A stretch of DNA of 8,355 nucleotides from CAIOHW01 sp046317855 (GTDB lineage Bacteria; Bdellovibrionota; UBA1018), in contig JBKCVM010000150.1 of assembly GCA_046317855.1 (NCBI GenBank), forward strand, positions 1-8,355, given 5' to 3'. A model generated the notes under the pieces. It was not told the DNA's origin. It did no database searches and saw only the letters and a list, made by a program, of their open reading frames with translations. The translations under genes and the position numbers were made by a program. Positions 1 through 7,000 of this stretch are shown here, piece by piece; within the stretch, counting starts at the first letter, position 1; the number at the start of each line of letters is the position of its first letter.

Positions 1-77
1 ACCTGCGGCAGCACCACAGCCTTCGCACCTTGATTCAACACATCCTCCAGTCTCCTCACTACCGGAGGCAGCAATGA
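1..77 (+). CDS. 3' end of an upstream gene, possibly DUF1585/DUF1592/DUF1800-like (partial)
   Basis: The frame beginning at base 3 is open from the window edge to a TGA at 75-77, giving 24 residues that end LIQHILQSPHYRRQQ. The stop overlaps the ATG of the next gene as ATGA, and that gene's GGAGG ribosome binding site lies inside these last codons, which is typical of a coupled operon pair. The pattern LRxLIxxILxSPxYRR resembles the C-terminal end of DUF1585/DUF1592/DUF1800-type proteins, which commonly sit beside DUF1501 genes. With only 24 residues the family call is inference. The frame of the next gene is also open back to the window edge but has no usable start there, so this frame is the better explanation of bases 1-77. 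Confidence 0.5.
   Translation, partial: LRQHHSLRTLIQHILQSPHYRRQQ
64..68 (+). promoter_or_regulatory. Ribosome binding site of the DUF1501-like gene
   Basis: GGAGG lies 5 bases before the ATG at 74. It supports that start over any reading from further upstream in the same open frame, and it places re-initiation right at the end of the preceding gene. Confidence 0.7.
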
Positions 78-1993
78 AAACCGTGAATCGCCGAAAGCGC
101 CGCCGAGAGCCCCAACCTCAACACAGACAAATCAAACGCACGAGTCGGCGCCAGTTCTTGAAATGGCTTGGAAGCTCAGGACTTCTACTCTCCGGCGGAG
201 TCAGCCAGTCTCTGGTGTCTTCGATCTTCAGAACAGCTGCCCAGACCGCAGCAGCTGGGGCAGCAAGCGCCACTCAGGCAAACCCTGCTCAGGCAAGCTC
301 TCCTGCAAACGACCTTTCACTTAAGTCCTATCTCTTCATTAACCTGTTTGGCAGCCCACCTCACTGGCTCTTTCAGTGCCCCCTCAAACCCAATGCGAGC
401 GATCCATTTATCGACACCAACAAAATGACTGCCAATCGCTTGGCTGGCTTTGACTCTCAGACCTTTCGTCCGCAGCTCGTTCATTCCTGGACCGAGCAAG
501 GTGCGGGTCAAAAATTCTGGCCCCACCTTTGGAGTCAAACGCACTACATCGACGGACAATCTGCCACTGCTCCCATCGCCCAATTACTTCAAAACCTCAT
601 GGTCATCCGCACGGGGGGCTCGGGCGTCGATGGGCACGCTCTCAATAGCCGCTACTTAGCCACTGCGGGCACAAACGGCCCCACCCTGCGCGGCATGATC
701 GCAGACAAACTGGGGCTTCCGATTCACGCGGTTCACATCGAGGCGGATCCTTCTCCTGCGTCCAGCACTTTCAAATCACCCTCCGGCGTAAAGTCGATTC
801 CGGTTCCGCCGGTGGGAACGAACCCATCGCAACTGCTTTTGGATGCTTTTAGCCAGGAAGGCCGTCACGTTGAGAGAACCCGGCCTCCCGTTTGGAACGC
901 CATCACTGCAGCGCTCGACACCTTCAGGCAAGACGCAAAGCAAGATCGCCCGGCACTTGAAGGACTTTTCACTTCGCAACGGAGCGCAGAAAACCTGCTG
1001 CAGCAAGGGGCGTCTGAGTTCTCGAACGAATTTGCGGCAACACAGGCCAAATACGCTGCGATCATCACGAAAAATCTCCGCTCCCTGGACCTGCAGGGAG
1101 TGAACGATCAACCGGTTCCAGGCCTTCACCTTCCACTTCAGTTGGACGGCTCCACCCAAAGCGCGCTCAGCGATTCGACGGTCACCTCCCGCTTTCTGAC
1201 CGGCCTGGTTGCGGGCGTAGGTGTCTCGGACATGCGCCAGCTCTTTACTCACCTTGAAGCCCCACACTTAGCTGCTGAATTTGCCCTGGCAGAAATGGCT
1301 CTCAAACGCGAGCTTTGCGGCGCCATCGTCATGAACCCTGCTCTTGCATTAGTGACCACGATCGAGGGCCTCGTCCTACAAGAGAATCTGGAGCTCGTTC
1401 CGGGACCTGGCGGCACTCAGACTCTCAAGCTCAGGGACGGCACTCCGCCTCCGATCACCGTGCCCCACGTTCCGATTCTGCTCGACACCCACGGAGTGGG
1501 TTCACTCATCACTCTGCTTTTGTTTTCTTCTTTTTACCGAGCACTTTCTGCAGCAATCAGTGAGCTGATCCGAGTCCTCAAAAACGTCGATGGCAAAGAC
1601 TTGTTTAAAGACTGCCTGATTCACTGCGCCTCAGAGTTTAATCGCAGCCCCGATCAAACTCAGGCCGGCTCTGACCACGATCCTGACGGCGGCACCCACT
1701 TACTCTGGAGCGGTCGAATCTCAGGACCGCAAATCATTGGCGACATCCGGAGGGATCCAAAACCCGAGACCGTCGTCGGAAAATACACTGCAACCAACGG
1801 CCAAGGCGCCAAGCACTCTTTTTTGTCTGGCCAAGAAATTCGTCCGGGCAACATCCTGGCTTCGATTGCAAGCCTCTTTGAAGTCGACAACCCGACTCCC
1901 AACAGTCGCTCCCTGCTCAGGATCGAACGGCAGGGCTCAAATCCCGGTCGAATCGTCTCTTTTTTGCCTGCCGGAAAGACGGTGATCGAATGA
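74..1993 (+). CDS. Tat-exported DUF1501-like protein
   Basis: This 639-residue protein starts with an unusually Arg-rich n-region (about 23 residues), a perfect twin-arginine motif SRRQFLK at 24-30 and a hydrophobic stretch to about residue 50, so it should be exported folded through Tat. The mature part follows the layout of DUF1501 proteins, which I place in the alkaline phosphatase/sulfatase-like superfamily. These features are an opening LFINLFGSPPHW block at 87-98, an Asn/His-containing GHALNSRY block near 187-194, a DTH motif at 471-473, SEFNRSP at 520-526 (family form SEFGRTP) and SDHD at 533-536 (family form GRDH), followed by a Gly-rich block ending IIGDI. The first block lacks the Asp of the usual GGPSQLD form and Gly is replaced by Asn in SEFNRSP, so activity is uncertain. 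The gene overlaps the genes on both sides by 4 bases. Its substrate is unknown; the DUF1501 assignment is fairly sure. Confidence 0.92.
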   Translation: MKTVNRRKRRREPQPQHRQIKRTSRRQFLKWLGSSGLLLSGGVSQSLVSSIFRTAAQTAAAGAASATQANPAQASSPANDLSLKSYLFINLFGSPPHWLFQCPLKPNASDPFIDTNKMTANRLAGFDSQTFRPQLVHSWTEQGAGQKFWPHLWSQTHYIDGQSATAPIAQLLQNLMVIRTGGSGVDGHALNSRYLATAGTNGPTLRGMIADKLGLPIHAVHIEADPSPASSTFKSPSGVKSIPVPPVGTNPSQLLLDAFSQEGRHVERTRPPVWNAITAALDTFRQDAKQDRPALEGLFTSQRSAENLLQQGASEFSNEFAATQAKYAAIITKNLRSLDLQGVNDQPVPGLHLPLQLDGSTQSALSDSTVTSRFLTGLVAGVGVSDMRQLFTHLEAPHLAAEFALAEMALKRELCGAIVMNPALALVTTIEGLVLQENLELVPGPGGTQTLKLRDGTPPPITVPHVPILLDTHGVGSLITLLLFSSFYRALSAAISELIRVLKNVDGKDLFKDCLIHCASEFNRSPDQTQAGSDHDPDGGTHLLWSGRISGPQIIGDIRRDPKPETVVGKYTATNGQGAKHSFLSGQEIRPGNILASIASLFEVDNPTPNSRSLLRIERQGSNPGRIVSFLPAGKTVIE

Positions 1994-2652
1994 GCCGCAT
2001 GCGTGCCGCCACCGTGCTCCTACTGGTGACCACGGGCTGCAGCGAGGCCAGCTTGAGTTTTTTTTCGACCGACGCGCCCAAAAAACCCAATCCCCCTGCC
2101 ACTGCCACTTCACTTACTCTGATGAACCGGCACCAAGTGAGCTCTGTGCTCACTGAGATTTTTGGAACAGGCCAAGCCCAGAGCCTGGCACTGGGTCAAA
2201 AAATTTTGATGCGTGGTCCTTCGTTGGGCGGAAGTTGTGATGTCCGTGCCTTGGTTCGGGCTTCTAACGGTACTCCAGTAAACCCTGAGGAGAGCTGCAC
2301 CTGGGGAATGGAAGAAACCCGCTATCCGACCGAAGGCGCACCCAGCACGCTCGGTGCAGGTTTTGTGTCTCACGCCTGCGAGCTCATTTTGAGTGATCGC
2401 CAAGCCCTAGCCTTTGCCGTAGCCCAGGTGCCAGGAACGGACTGGGGCGCGCTCGAACCCCCGGGATCGGACCAAATTTTGGCACTCTGGTCTTTGTTCT
2501 ACCCTGGTCAGGTGCCCTCTGAAGCGATGCTGCAAAAACTCAGAGACATCTCGGATGTAGTAGCCGCTCAGCCCACGCACCGAGACCCCGAGCACCAGTA
2601 CCGGGCCCTTTTGCTCACGATTTGCCTGACCGGGGCGTGGCTCGTTCTTTAA
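1990..2652 (+). CDS. Putative lipoprotein, partner of the DUF1501-like gene
   Basis: This 220-residue protein starts at an ATG that overlaps the preceding stop (ATGA). No strong ribosome binding site is visible, so translational coupling is likely. The N-terminus has Arg residues at 3 and 5, a hydrophobic run and VTTGC ending at Cys17. This is an imperfect lipobox (Thr rather than Leu at -3), so lipidation is probable but not certain. Residues 41-59 (LTLMNRHQVSSVLTEIFG) resemble the LTxxQYxNTVRDLLG segment that opens DUF1587-type proteins. The region from HACELILS (128-135) through LWSLFYPGQVPSEA recalls the later AC-helix and LxxLF parts of the DUF1592/1595 families. It ends YRALLLTICLTGAWLVL, like the gene ending at base 77. 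It is much shorter than typical family members. Four further Cys (83, 103, 130, 212) could form disulfides. Family placement is inference. Confidence 0.85.
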   Translation: MSRMRAATVLLLVTTGCSEASLSFFSTDAPKKPNPPATATSLTLMNRHQVSSVLTEIFGTGQAQSLALGQKILMRGPSLGGSCDVRALVRASNGTPVNPEESCTWGMEETRYPTEGAPSTLGAGFVSHACELILSDRQALAFAVAQVPGTDWGALEPPGSDQILALWSLFYPGQVPSEAMLQKLRDISDVVAAQPTHRDPEHQYRALLLTICLTGAWLVL

Positions 2653-2663
2653 CGTTCAATCAC

Positions 2664-2689
2664 GGGGGGCAAAACCGGGGGGGCCTGGG
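2664..2689 (+). promoter_or_regulatory. G-run cluster matching the G-quadruplex consensus, in the gap between modules
   Basis: In the 111-base gap after the lipoprotein gene there is a run of six G (2664-2669), a 7-base loop, a run of seven G (2677-2683), a CCT loop and GGG (2687-2689). Splitting the seven-G run gives four G-tracts with loops of 7, 1 and 3, which satisfies G3+N1-7 four times on the + (mRNA-sense) strand. It lies about 75 bases before the probable start of the next gene and so could sit in its promoter or leader. A TTGACG hexamer follows at 2706-2711, but no convincing -10 box stands at the right distance. Whether it folds or regulates anything is not shown by sequence. Confidence 0.4.
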
Positions 2690-2753
2690 TCACGCACGAC
2701 ACATTTTGACGATCTTCGGCTTGGGCCGCAGACTTAGTCTTAATGGGGAAACC

Positions 2754-2759
2754 GGGGAA
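2754..2759 (+). promoter_or_regulatory. Ribosome binding site that favours the start at 2764
   Basis: GGGGAA stands 4-5 bases before the ATG at 2764. The earlier in-frame ATG at 2743 has only an A/T-rich, G-poor stretch before it. The sister genes downstream use the same GGGG-type signal (5469-5475 and 6985-6992), which supports this choice. Confidence 0.5.
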
Positions 2760-2763
2760 TTTC

Positions 2764-5454
2764 ATGTCAGTGCTCGTGAGAAGAGTTTGGGGGGTGGTTG
2801 CGGTGTCTACCTCCTTGTATCTCTCAACTTCTTTAGTCGGTGCCAGCGGCTCTTCTTTTGCGAGTGAAGAGCCTGAGTTTGTCGTGAACGAGAGAACCGG
2901 AGAAGTTTATAAAAAAGTTGCACCGGGAACATATCGATCAAATCACAGTGCGACCACTCTGGAGATCCGCAGTTTCAGCAGCGACATTAAGCCAGTCACT
3001 GATCCAAGGCTTGTGGACGTAGCACATCAAAAGCACAGTGAAGGCCAACTGCTCTTCTCAAATAACCAGTCAAACACCCAGGCGCCGCAACCTAGGGTTA
3101 CTTCGGAGGAAGAAAAAAGAGCCCTCAAGGCCGCTCTCGGTGATTCCACCGCCCGAAGTCCAGGCAGTTACGCCCAAGAGGCCCGGCAGCAAGGATTGAC
3201 TCAAGATGACACCCTCAGAAATGTGGGTCTTCAGACAGTAGCCTCGCCAAAGGCGACCAACCCAACCGCTAGCTGGACCAACGAGGACAGAGCGCGCCTC
3301 GAAGAGGCAAGAAGAACCGTCAAAATTGAAGAGGATGCTGTCAACAACCCCAGCATCATGAGGAAAACCTCAAACTCGTATCGATCACCTGCAAGAGAAG
3401 ACGTTGCCAAACTCGAGGCGCAACGTAAGCAGTACAACAAAGAAAACGGTTACCTCGAGAATTATGACGTCGTATTGCGTGGAACCGAAGCCCCATCAAA
3501 ACCTGTATTTTCCACGAGTCAGCCCGTTGAAAATCAGCTACCCCAGGCGCCCCAAACAGCAGCGACATCTCCTAGTCCGCAAGGCGCAGCACCTGCCCCA
3601 GCGCAATCCCAGGCAGCCGCAGCACCCCCCGCTGCCTCAGGCCAGCCAGACCAAGCACTCGCAAACGCCCAAGCCCGCATCGCTGCAAACAATGAGAAAA
3701 TACAAGAGCTAGAGCGAGAGAACAATGCTCTTACAGACAGAAGCGATCAAGGTGCGCTCGCTAACAATATTGCAAAAATAAACGCGCTCAAAGCCGACAA
3801 CAAAACAATCATCAACAATAACCCCACCCTCCAAGCCCAATCCGCCTTCGATGTGAGCAAGGTGACGGTCAGCCAGGAAGACACCACTGCGGCCGAAGCC
3901 GCAATCAAGGCACGCCAAGCAGAACGCGAAAGTCAACGCGTTGCTGGGCTTGCAAACAGAGAACAGACCAAACTTGATCTATCCGCAGACGGCTACAAAA
4001 AACTCGACTCTGAGCTTTCAGCAACTTCTGATGACCGTTGTGCATACGGCGCCTCAGTTGATGGAAAATACTCCTGCGGTGGCACTGAAACTTTAGTCAA
4101 AGGAGCACAGGTCGCAAACCAAGGAAGCCAGATGCTTGGTTCGATTGCGACTCAAGTGATGGGAGCTAATCAGACCCAAAAAGCGGCGCGTGAAAACTCT
4201 CAGGCGGGTTTCATGGAATCAGGCGCCAAGATGCAAATCACCACGGGCAAAATGCAGGTGGGCTTGGGTGCGATGAACACTCTTCTGGGTGCCATTCAAT
4301 ACGGCTACAGCTCAAAGCACGACGGACTTGCAACCCAAGTCAAAAGTGCAGCCAAAGGCGGAGTGGTCGTTCAAGACGGGATTGGTGATGACCAAAACCT
4401 CGAAAAACTAAAGCAAAACGGCCAGACAGCGAACAAGACAGGTTACGTCACTTCGAATAACCAAGAAGCTAAGGCTTTCATCGAGACTTACGAGCTCAAC
4501 TCTAAAGGCAGGCTCGATACGATGAACATGTCGGTAGAGGATCTAAATAAATACTCCGCACAGGACCAGGGCGCCCTCAAAAATCAGCTCATCCAGCGCA
4601 GGCAAGCGGCAGAAATAGACAAGCAAAACCACGTCAAGTCCATGCTCAATAAAGCCACCCGCCAGGCTGCAAACGAGCAAACTTCAATCAGCAAAGAAGC
4701 TTCTGCCGGCGCGATCGTTTCAGTCATTGCCGGAGCCCAGCAACTCATTCAGGGCGGCTTTGCAATCAAGGCAGGCAAAGAACTCAAAAAAGCTGCCCGA
4801 GAACTCAGGCAAGCTCAAGACACGGGTTCTCGCTTTACGATGCCCGACTTTGGATCTCCAAGCCAAATGCCCACTCAAGGTGGGGGCACTGGCACCGTCA
4901 TCACCGGAAACGGCACTGACCCAAACCAGCAGCCCGCCCTCGAAGAACCTCTGGCAGAAGAAACTCCGCCCACTCTGGGAGATGGATTTCTTCCGGGCGG
5001 AGCGCCCGACAGCCCGATCACCCCTCCCCCCGCTCCCCAATTTGCTGGACCCGGAAATAGCCAACCCATCAACGGCCAAGGCCAAGTGGGCGGTGGCGCC
5101 ACCGGTGGTGCTGAGCCCGGCGCGGACGAAGAGCCCAAGGCCGAGTATGCGGCCAATCTCCGTGATCCTGGCTCACAGTACGTGAGCGGAGGCGGAGGTT
5201 ACGTGGGAGGTGGCGGTGGCGGCGCTAGCAGTGGCGGCGGCGGCCCAGATCTCTCAGGCATCTTAGATAAACTCTTAGGAAGAATGGGCGAAGGCGCCAC
5301 CGAATTTACCGACAAACCCGGCATGGACGAATTTGGCCGCGCGCCGGCTTCAGTGATGCCGCCCTACTCGTACCTGGATCGTAGCGTGAACATTTTTGAG
5401 CGGATTCACAAAGCCTACCAAGCAAAAAACAGAAGTGGGCGCGTCGGAATTTGA
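2764..5454 (+). CDS. Large secreted coiled-coil / Gly-rich protein sharing a C-terminal tail with the two downstream genes
   Basis: I do not recognise a named family. The protein is 896 residues from ATG 2764; starting at ATG 2743 adds seven residues and weakens the signal peptide. In order, numbered from 2764: a Sec signal peptide (VRR, hydrophobic stretch, likely cleavage near SSFA-SEE about residue 33); a charged N-terminal part with FVVNERTGEVYKKVAPGTY (39-57); a Pro/Ala/Gln-rich linker (about 243-295); a predicted coiled coil (about 298-350); its only two Cys at 426 and 438; Gly/Ala/Met-rich helices (about 445-515) and a hydrophobic helix (648-671) followed by a Lys/Arg-rich helix; a long Pro/Gly-rich linker (690-808); a poly-Gly stretch; and a terminal tail (828-885) with PDLSGILDKLL, DEFG and DRSVNIFERIHKAY. 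The tail matches the 437-residue protein downstream. A structural or surface role, with the tail as a shared docking or sorting element, is inference. It probably leads an operon with the next two genes. Confidence 0.9.
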   Translation: MSVLVRRVWGVVAVSTSLYLSTSLVGASGSSFASEEPEFVVNERTGEVYKKVAPGTYRSNHSATTLEIRSFSSDIKPVTDPRLVDVAHQKHSEGQLLFSNNQSNTQAPQPRVTSEEEKRALKAALGDSTARSPGSYAQEARQQGLTQDDTLRNVGLQTVASPKATNPTASWTNEDRARLEEARRTVKIEEDAVNNPSIMRKTSNSYRSPAREDVAKLEAQRKQYNKENGYLENYDVVLRGTEAPSKPVFSTSQPVENQLPQAPQTAATSPSPQGAAPAPAQSQAAAAPPAASGQPDQALANAQARIAANNEKIQELERENNALTDRSDQGALANNIAKINALKADNKTIINNNPTLQAQSAFDVSKVTVSQEDTTAAEAAIKARQAERESQRVAGLANREQTKLDLSADGYKKLDSELSATSDDRCAYGASVDGKYSCGGTETLVKGAQVANQGSQMLGSIATQVMGANQTQKAARENSQAGFMESGAKMQITTGKMQVGLGAMNTLLGAIQYGYSSKHDGLATQVKSAAKGGVVVQDGIGDDQNLEKLKQNGQTANKTGYVTSNNQEAKAFIETYELNSKGRLDTMNMSVEDLNKYSAQDQGALKNQLIQRRQAAEIDKQNHVKSMLNKATRQAANEQTSISKEASAGAIVSVIAGAQQLIQGGFAIKAGKELKKAARELRQAQDTGSRFTMPDFGSPSQMPTQGGGTGTVITGNGTDPNQQPALEEPLAEETPPTLGDGFLPGGAPDSPITPPPAPQFAGPGNSQPINGQGQVGGGATGGAEPGADEEPKAEYAANLRDPGSQYVSGGGGYVGGGGGGASSGGGGPDLSGILDKLLGRMGEGATEFTDKPGMDEFGRAPASVMPPYSYLDRSVNIFERIHKAYQAKNRSGRVGI
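5188..5244 (+). repeat. Low-complexity Gly-codon tract
   Basis: A run of GGN codons inside the large secreted protein encodes three poly-Gly blocks split by YV and ASS. It forms a flexible hinge directly before the conserved C-terminal tail. The 437-residue gene carries a shorter equivalent (about 8015-8050) at the matching place. Such tracts are prone to length change by slippage. Confidence 0.5.
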
Positions 5455-5468
5455 GATCAGAATTTGAC

Positions 5469-5475
5469 AAGGGGG
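5469..5475 (+). promoter_or_regulatory. Ribosome binding site of the 498-residue gene
   Basis: AAGGGGG lies 4 bases before ATG 5480, in a 25-base gap that shows no terminator. This supports co-transcription with the gene upstream. Confidence 0.6.
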
Positions 5476-5479
5476 CAAA

Positions 5480-6976
5480 ATGAAGGGGCTTAAACAAACG
5501 ACTGACCTCAAGAGTTTACTCTCGCTCATGCTTGCAGTCTTGCTTGTACTTGAGCCGCTAACACCGCTAGCCTGGGCAAAACCAGACCCCTGCCAAAACG
5601 AGGAAGCCTGGAGCCGACAAAAATCAAACTACTGCTCAGCTGCTAAAGTGGCTGAAGAAGCTCAAAAAGGACAATTTTCTGTTGGTTTCATTCAGGCCGC
5701 CGTGGCTGCGACCTGCCTCGAAGCATGCCTCACTGTGGTTTCAAACCTCACTCCCAACTGGTGCACCTACGCAAGCGTAGCTGGCACCGCCGCCACGATG
5801 ATGACCACCAAAAATACTACTGCCAAACTCTCCAGCGCTGCTGGTACCGGGCTGATGGTTTTTAAGCCGGGGATGGAGGCGCAAGGGCAGATTGCGCGGG
5901 AGGGTGTTGCGGAGGGTGCTTACCGTGGAGCTTACGACGCTACGAACCAGAGTCAATACGGAACCCAAACCGCAGACGCGATGTTCCGCAATCCCAGCAA
6001 ATTGTTGAACAAAAACATACGCTCGAATGGATCACCTACGCTAGAAAGTGAGTCTACGAATGCGGCAGGCAATGCAAAAGAAAAAGCCCTCAACTCCCCC
6101 GAAGCCAACGAGGCAGCCAACAAAGCAAAAACTAATGCCGCCCGCACCCTAGCCTGCGCTACTGCAGCTTTCTCTGCGCTCTCGAGCTACATGTCATTTG
6201 ATGGAGCAAAAGACTCCAAGAAAAAAGCAGAAGAAAACCGCAAACTCGCAGCAGAGCTCGATACGATTGCAGCAAACACTCCCGCCCCTGAGCAAGCAAC
6301 GGGGTCCAACACAGGGGGAGCAAACCCTGGAACTAATCCTGCAAATCCAGCCCCACCTCAGGGGCCAGGCTTTGGAATTGCCAATGCCCCAAGTGGTGCT
6401 GGCGGCCCTGGAGCGCAAGAGCAACGCAAAAGACTTGCGCCGGGCGCTCTCCCCAGTTTTGGCCCAACCCTCAGTGCCGCGCTTGCTTTTCAAGACAACG
6501 GGCTTCCACCGGGAGTGAGCAGCCCGCAGTTTAGAGCGACACTTGAAAAATTGAGCGGTCGGTCGGCAGATGACTTAGCTAAAATTGCCATGCAGAGCCA
6601 AGACCCCGCAGTCATCATGAAAGCGGGACTTGCGCGCACGCTGAACTCAAAAGGAATGTCGTTTCTCGACCAGATTTTGGCTGAATCAAAAGTAAGCCTC
6701 CAGCGAGAACTGGCTACGATGGCACCGAGCAAGCTTGCAAGCTCAACGAGCTCTCCAAGCTCTCCGCTTTTTACGAGTACGATTGAGCAAATTTCAGTTC
6801 AAGCTCAACCAGAACTGAACCCAAGTGATCGTGCGCCGGCAGCTAACGAGCCTGCCCATGGAATTTTATCTTCTGTCTTGGGAGACGAAGAAAACCGTGA
6901 GCTCAGTTTGTTCTCACGAGTGAGCACCCGTTACCAAGTTTCACAAGACCGAGTGAGCGCCGTTCAACAACAGTAA
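5480..6976 (+). CDS. Secreted six-cysteine protein, paralogue of the next gene
   Basis: I do not recognise a named family. The 498-residue protein has a long Sec signal peptide (hydrophobic 13-30, likely cleavage after AWA at 31-33). All six of its Cys lie in the first half: C38, C52, C79, C83, C95 and C226. Five fall in a helical region with TCLEACL and NWC; the sixth is in a second block, ACATAAFSALSSYMSFDGAK (225-244), followed by a Lys-rich helix. A Pro/Gly/Asn-rich linker (about 264-320) leads to a conserved LPPGVSSPQF...LEKLSG block (342-402), then a Ser-rich stretch and the C-terminal motif NRELSLFSRVSTRY (472-485). All these blocks recur in order in the 437-residue neighbour. This protein carries about 65 extra residues between the fifth and sixth Cys (roughly 115-215) and lacks the Gly hinge and PD...DKL part of the tail. 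A partly disulfide-bonded periplasmic or surface protein acting with its neighbours is inference. Confidence 0.92.
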   Translation: MKGLKQTTDLKSLLSLMLAVLLVLEPLTPLAWAKPDPCQNEEAWSRQKSNYCSAAKVAEEAQKGQFSVGFIQAAVAATCLEACLTVVSNLTPNWCTYASVAGTAATMMTTKNTTAKLSSAAGTGLMVFKPGMEAQGQIAREGVAEGAYRGAYDATNQSQYGTQTADAMFRNPSKLLNKNIRSNGSPTLESESTNAAGNAKEKALNSPEANEAANKAKTNAARTLACATAAFSALSSYMSFDGAKDSKKKAEENRKLAAELDTIAANTPAPEQATGSNTGGANPGTNPANPAPPQGPGFGIANAPSGAGGPGAQEQRKRLAPGALPSFGPTLSAALAFQDNGLPPGVSSPQFRATLEKLSGRSADDLAKIAMQSQDPAVIMKAGLARTLNSKGMSFLDQILAESKVSLQRELATMAPSKLASSTSSPSSPLFTSTIEQISVQAQPELNPSDRAPAANEPAHGILSSVLGDEENRELSLFSRVSTRYQVSQDRVSAVQQQ

Positions 6977-6984
6977 GAGTTTTT

Positions 6985-6992
6985 AAGGGGAG
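6985..6992 (+). promoter_or_regulatory. Ribosome binding site of the 437-residue gene
   Basis: AAGGGGAG stands 8 bases before ATG 7001 in a 24-base gap without a terminator. It is the strongest such signal in the second module and fixes the start. Confidence 0.65.
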
Positions 6993-7000
6993 TTACGAGT

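Noticed and set aside
776..1267. Antisense open frame of 163 codons inside the DUF1501-like gene
   Set aside because: It lies wholly opposite a well-supported gene with recognisable motifs, has no ribosome binding site, and its product (Arg-, Cys- and Trp-rich) looks like a reverse-strand shadow.
2706..2744. Promoter with TTGACG at 2706 before the secreted cassette
   Set aside because: At 17-base spacing the -10 candidate is CAGACT (three of six matches); better hexamers (TAGTCT, CTTAAT) are 23-27 bases away. A promoter in the gap is plausible but not demonstrable here.
2743..2763. Start of the large secreted gene at ATG 2743
   Set aside because: No ribosome binding site stands before it, and it adds MGKPGNF ahead of a normal signal peptide. 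The ATG at 2764 has GGGGAA at suitable spacing. Either remains possible.
4519..4600. Resemblance of SVEDLNKYSAQDQ in the large protein to SADDLAKIAMQSQ in the 498-residue protein
   Set aside because: The match is short, the flanking parts do not align, and the block would be in a different order relative to the Lys-rich helix; it may be chance in helical Ala/Gln-rich sequence.
4727..5185. 152-codon + strand frame inside the large secreted gene, with an antisense frame opposite
   Set aside because: Both are out-of-frame readings of the Pro/Gly-rich linker, where low-complexity sequence keeps stops rare. The main frame continues unbroken and carries the conserved tail.
5464..5495. Perfect -35-like TTGACA just before the 498-residue gene
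   Set aside because: It runs into the ribosome binding site, and any -10 box would fall inside the coding region; the best candidate there (TTAAAC) matches poorly at 20-base spacing.
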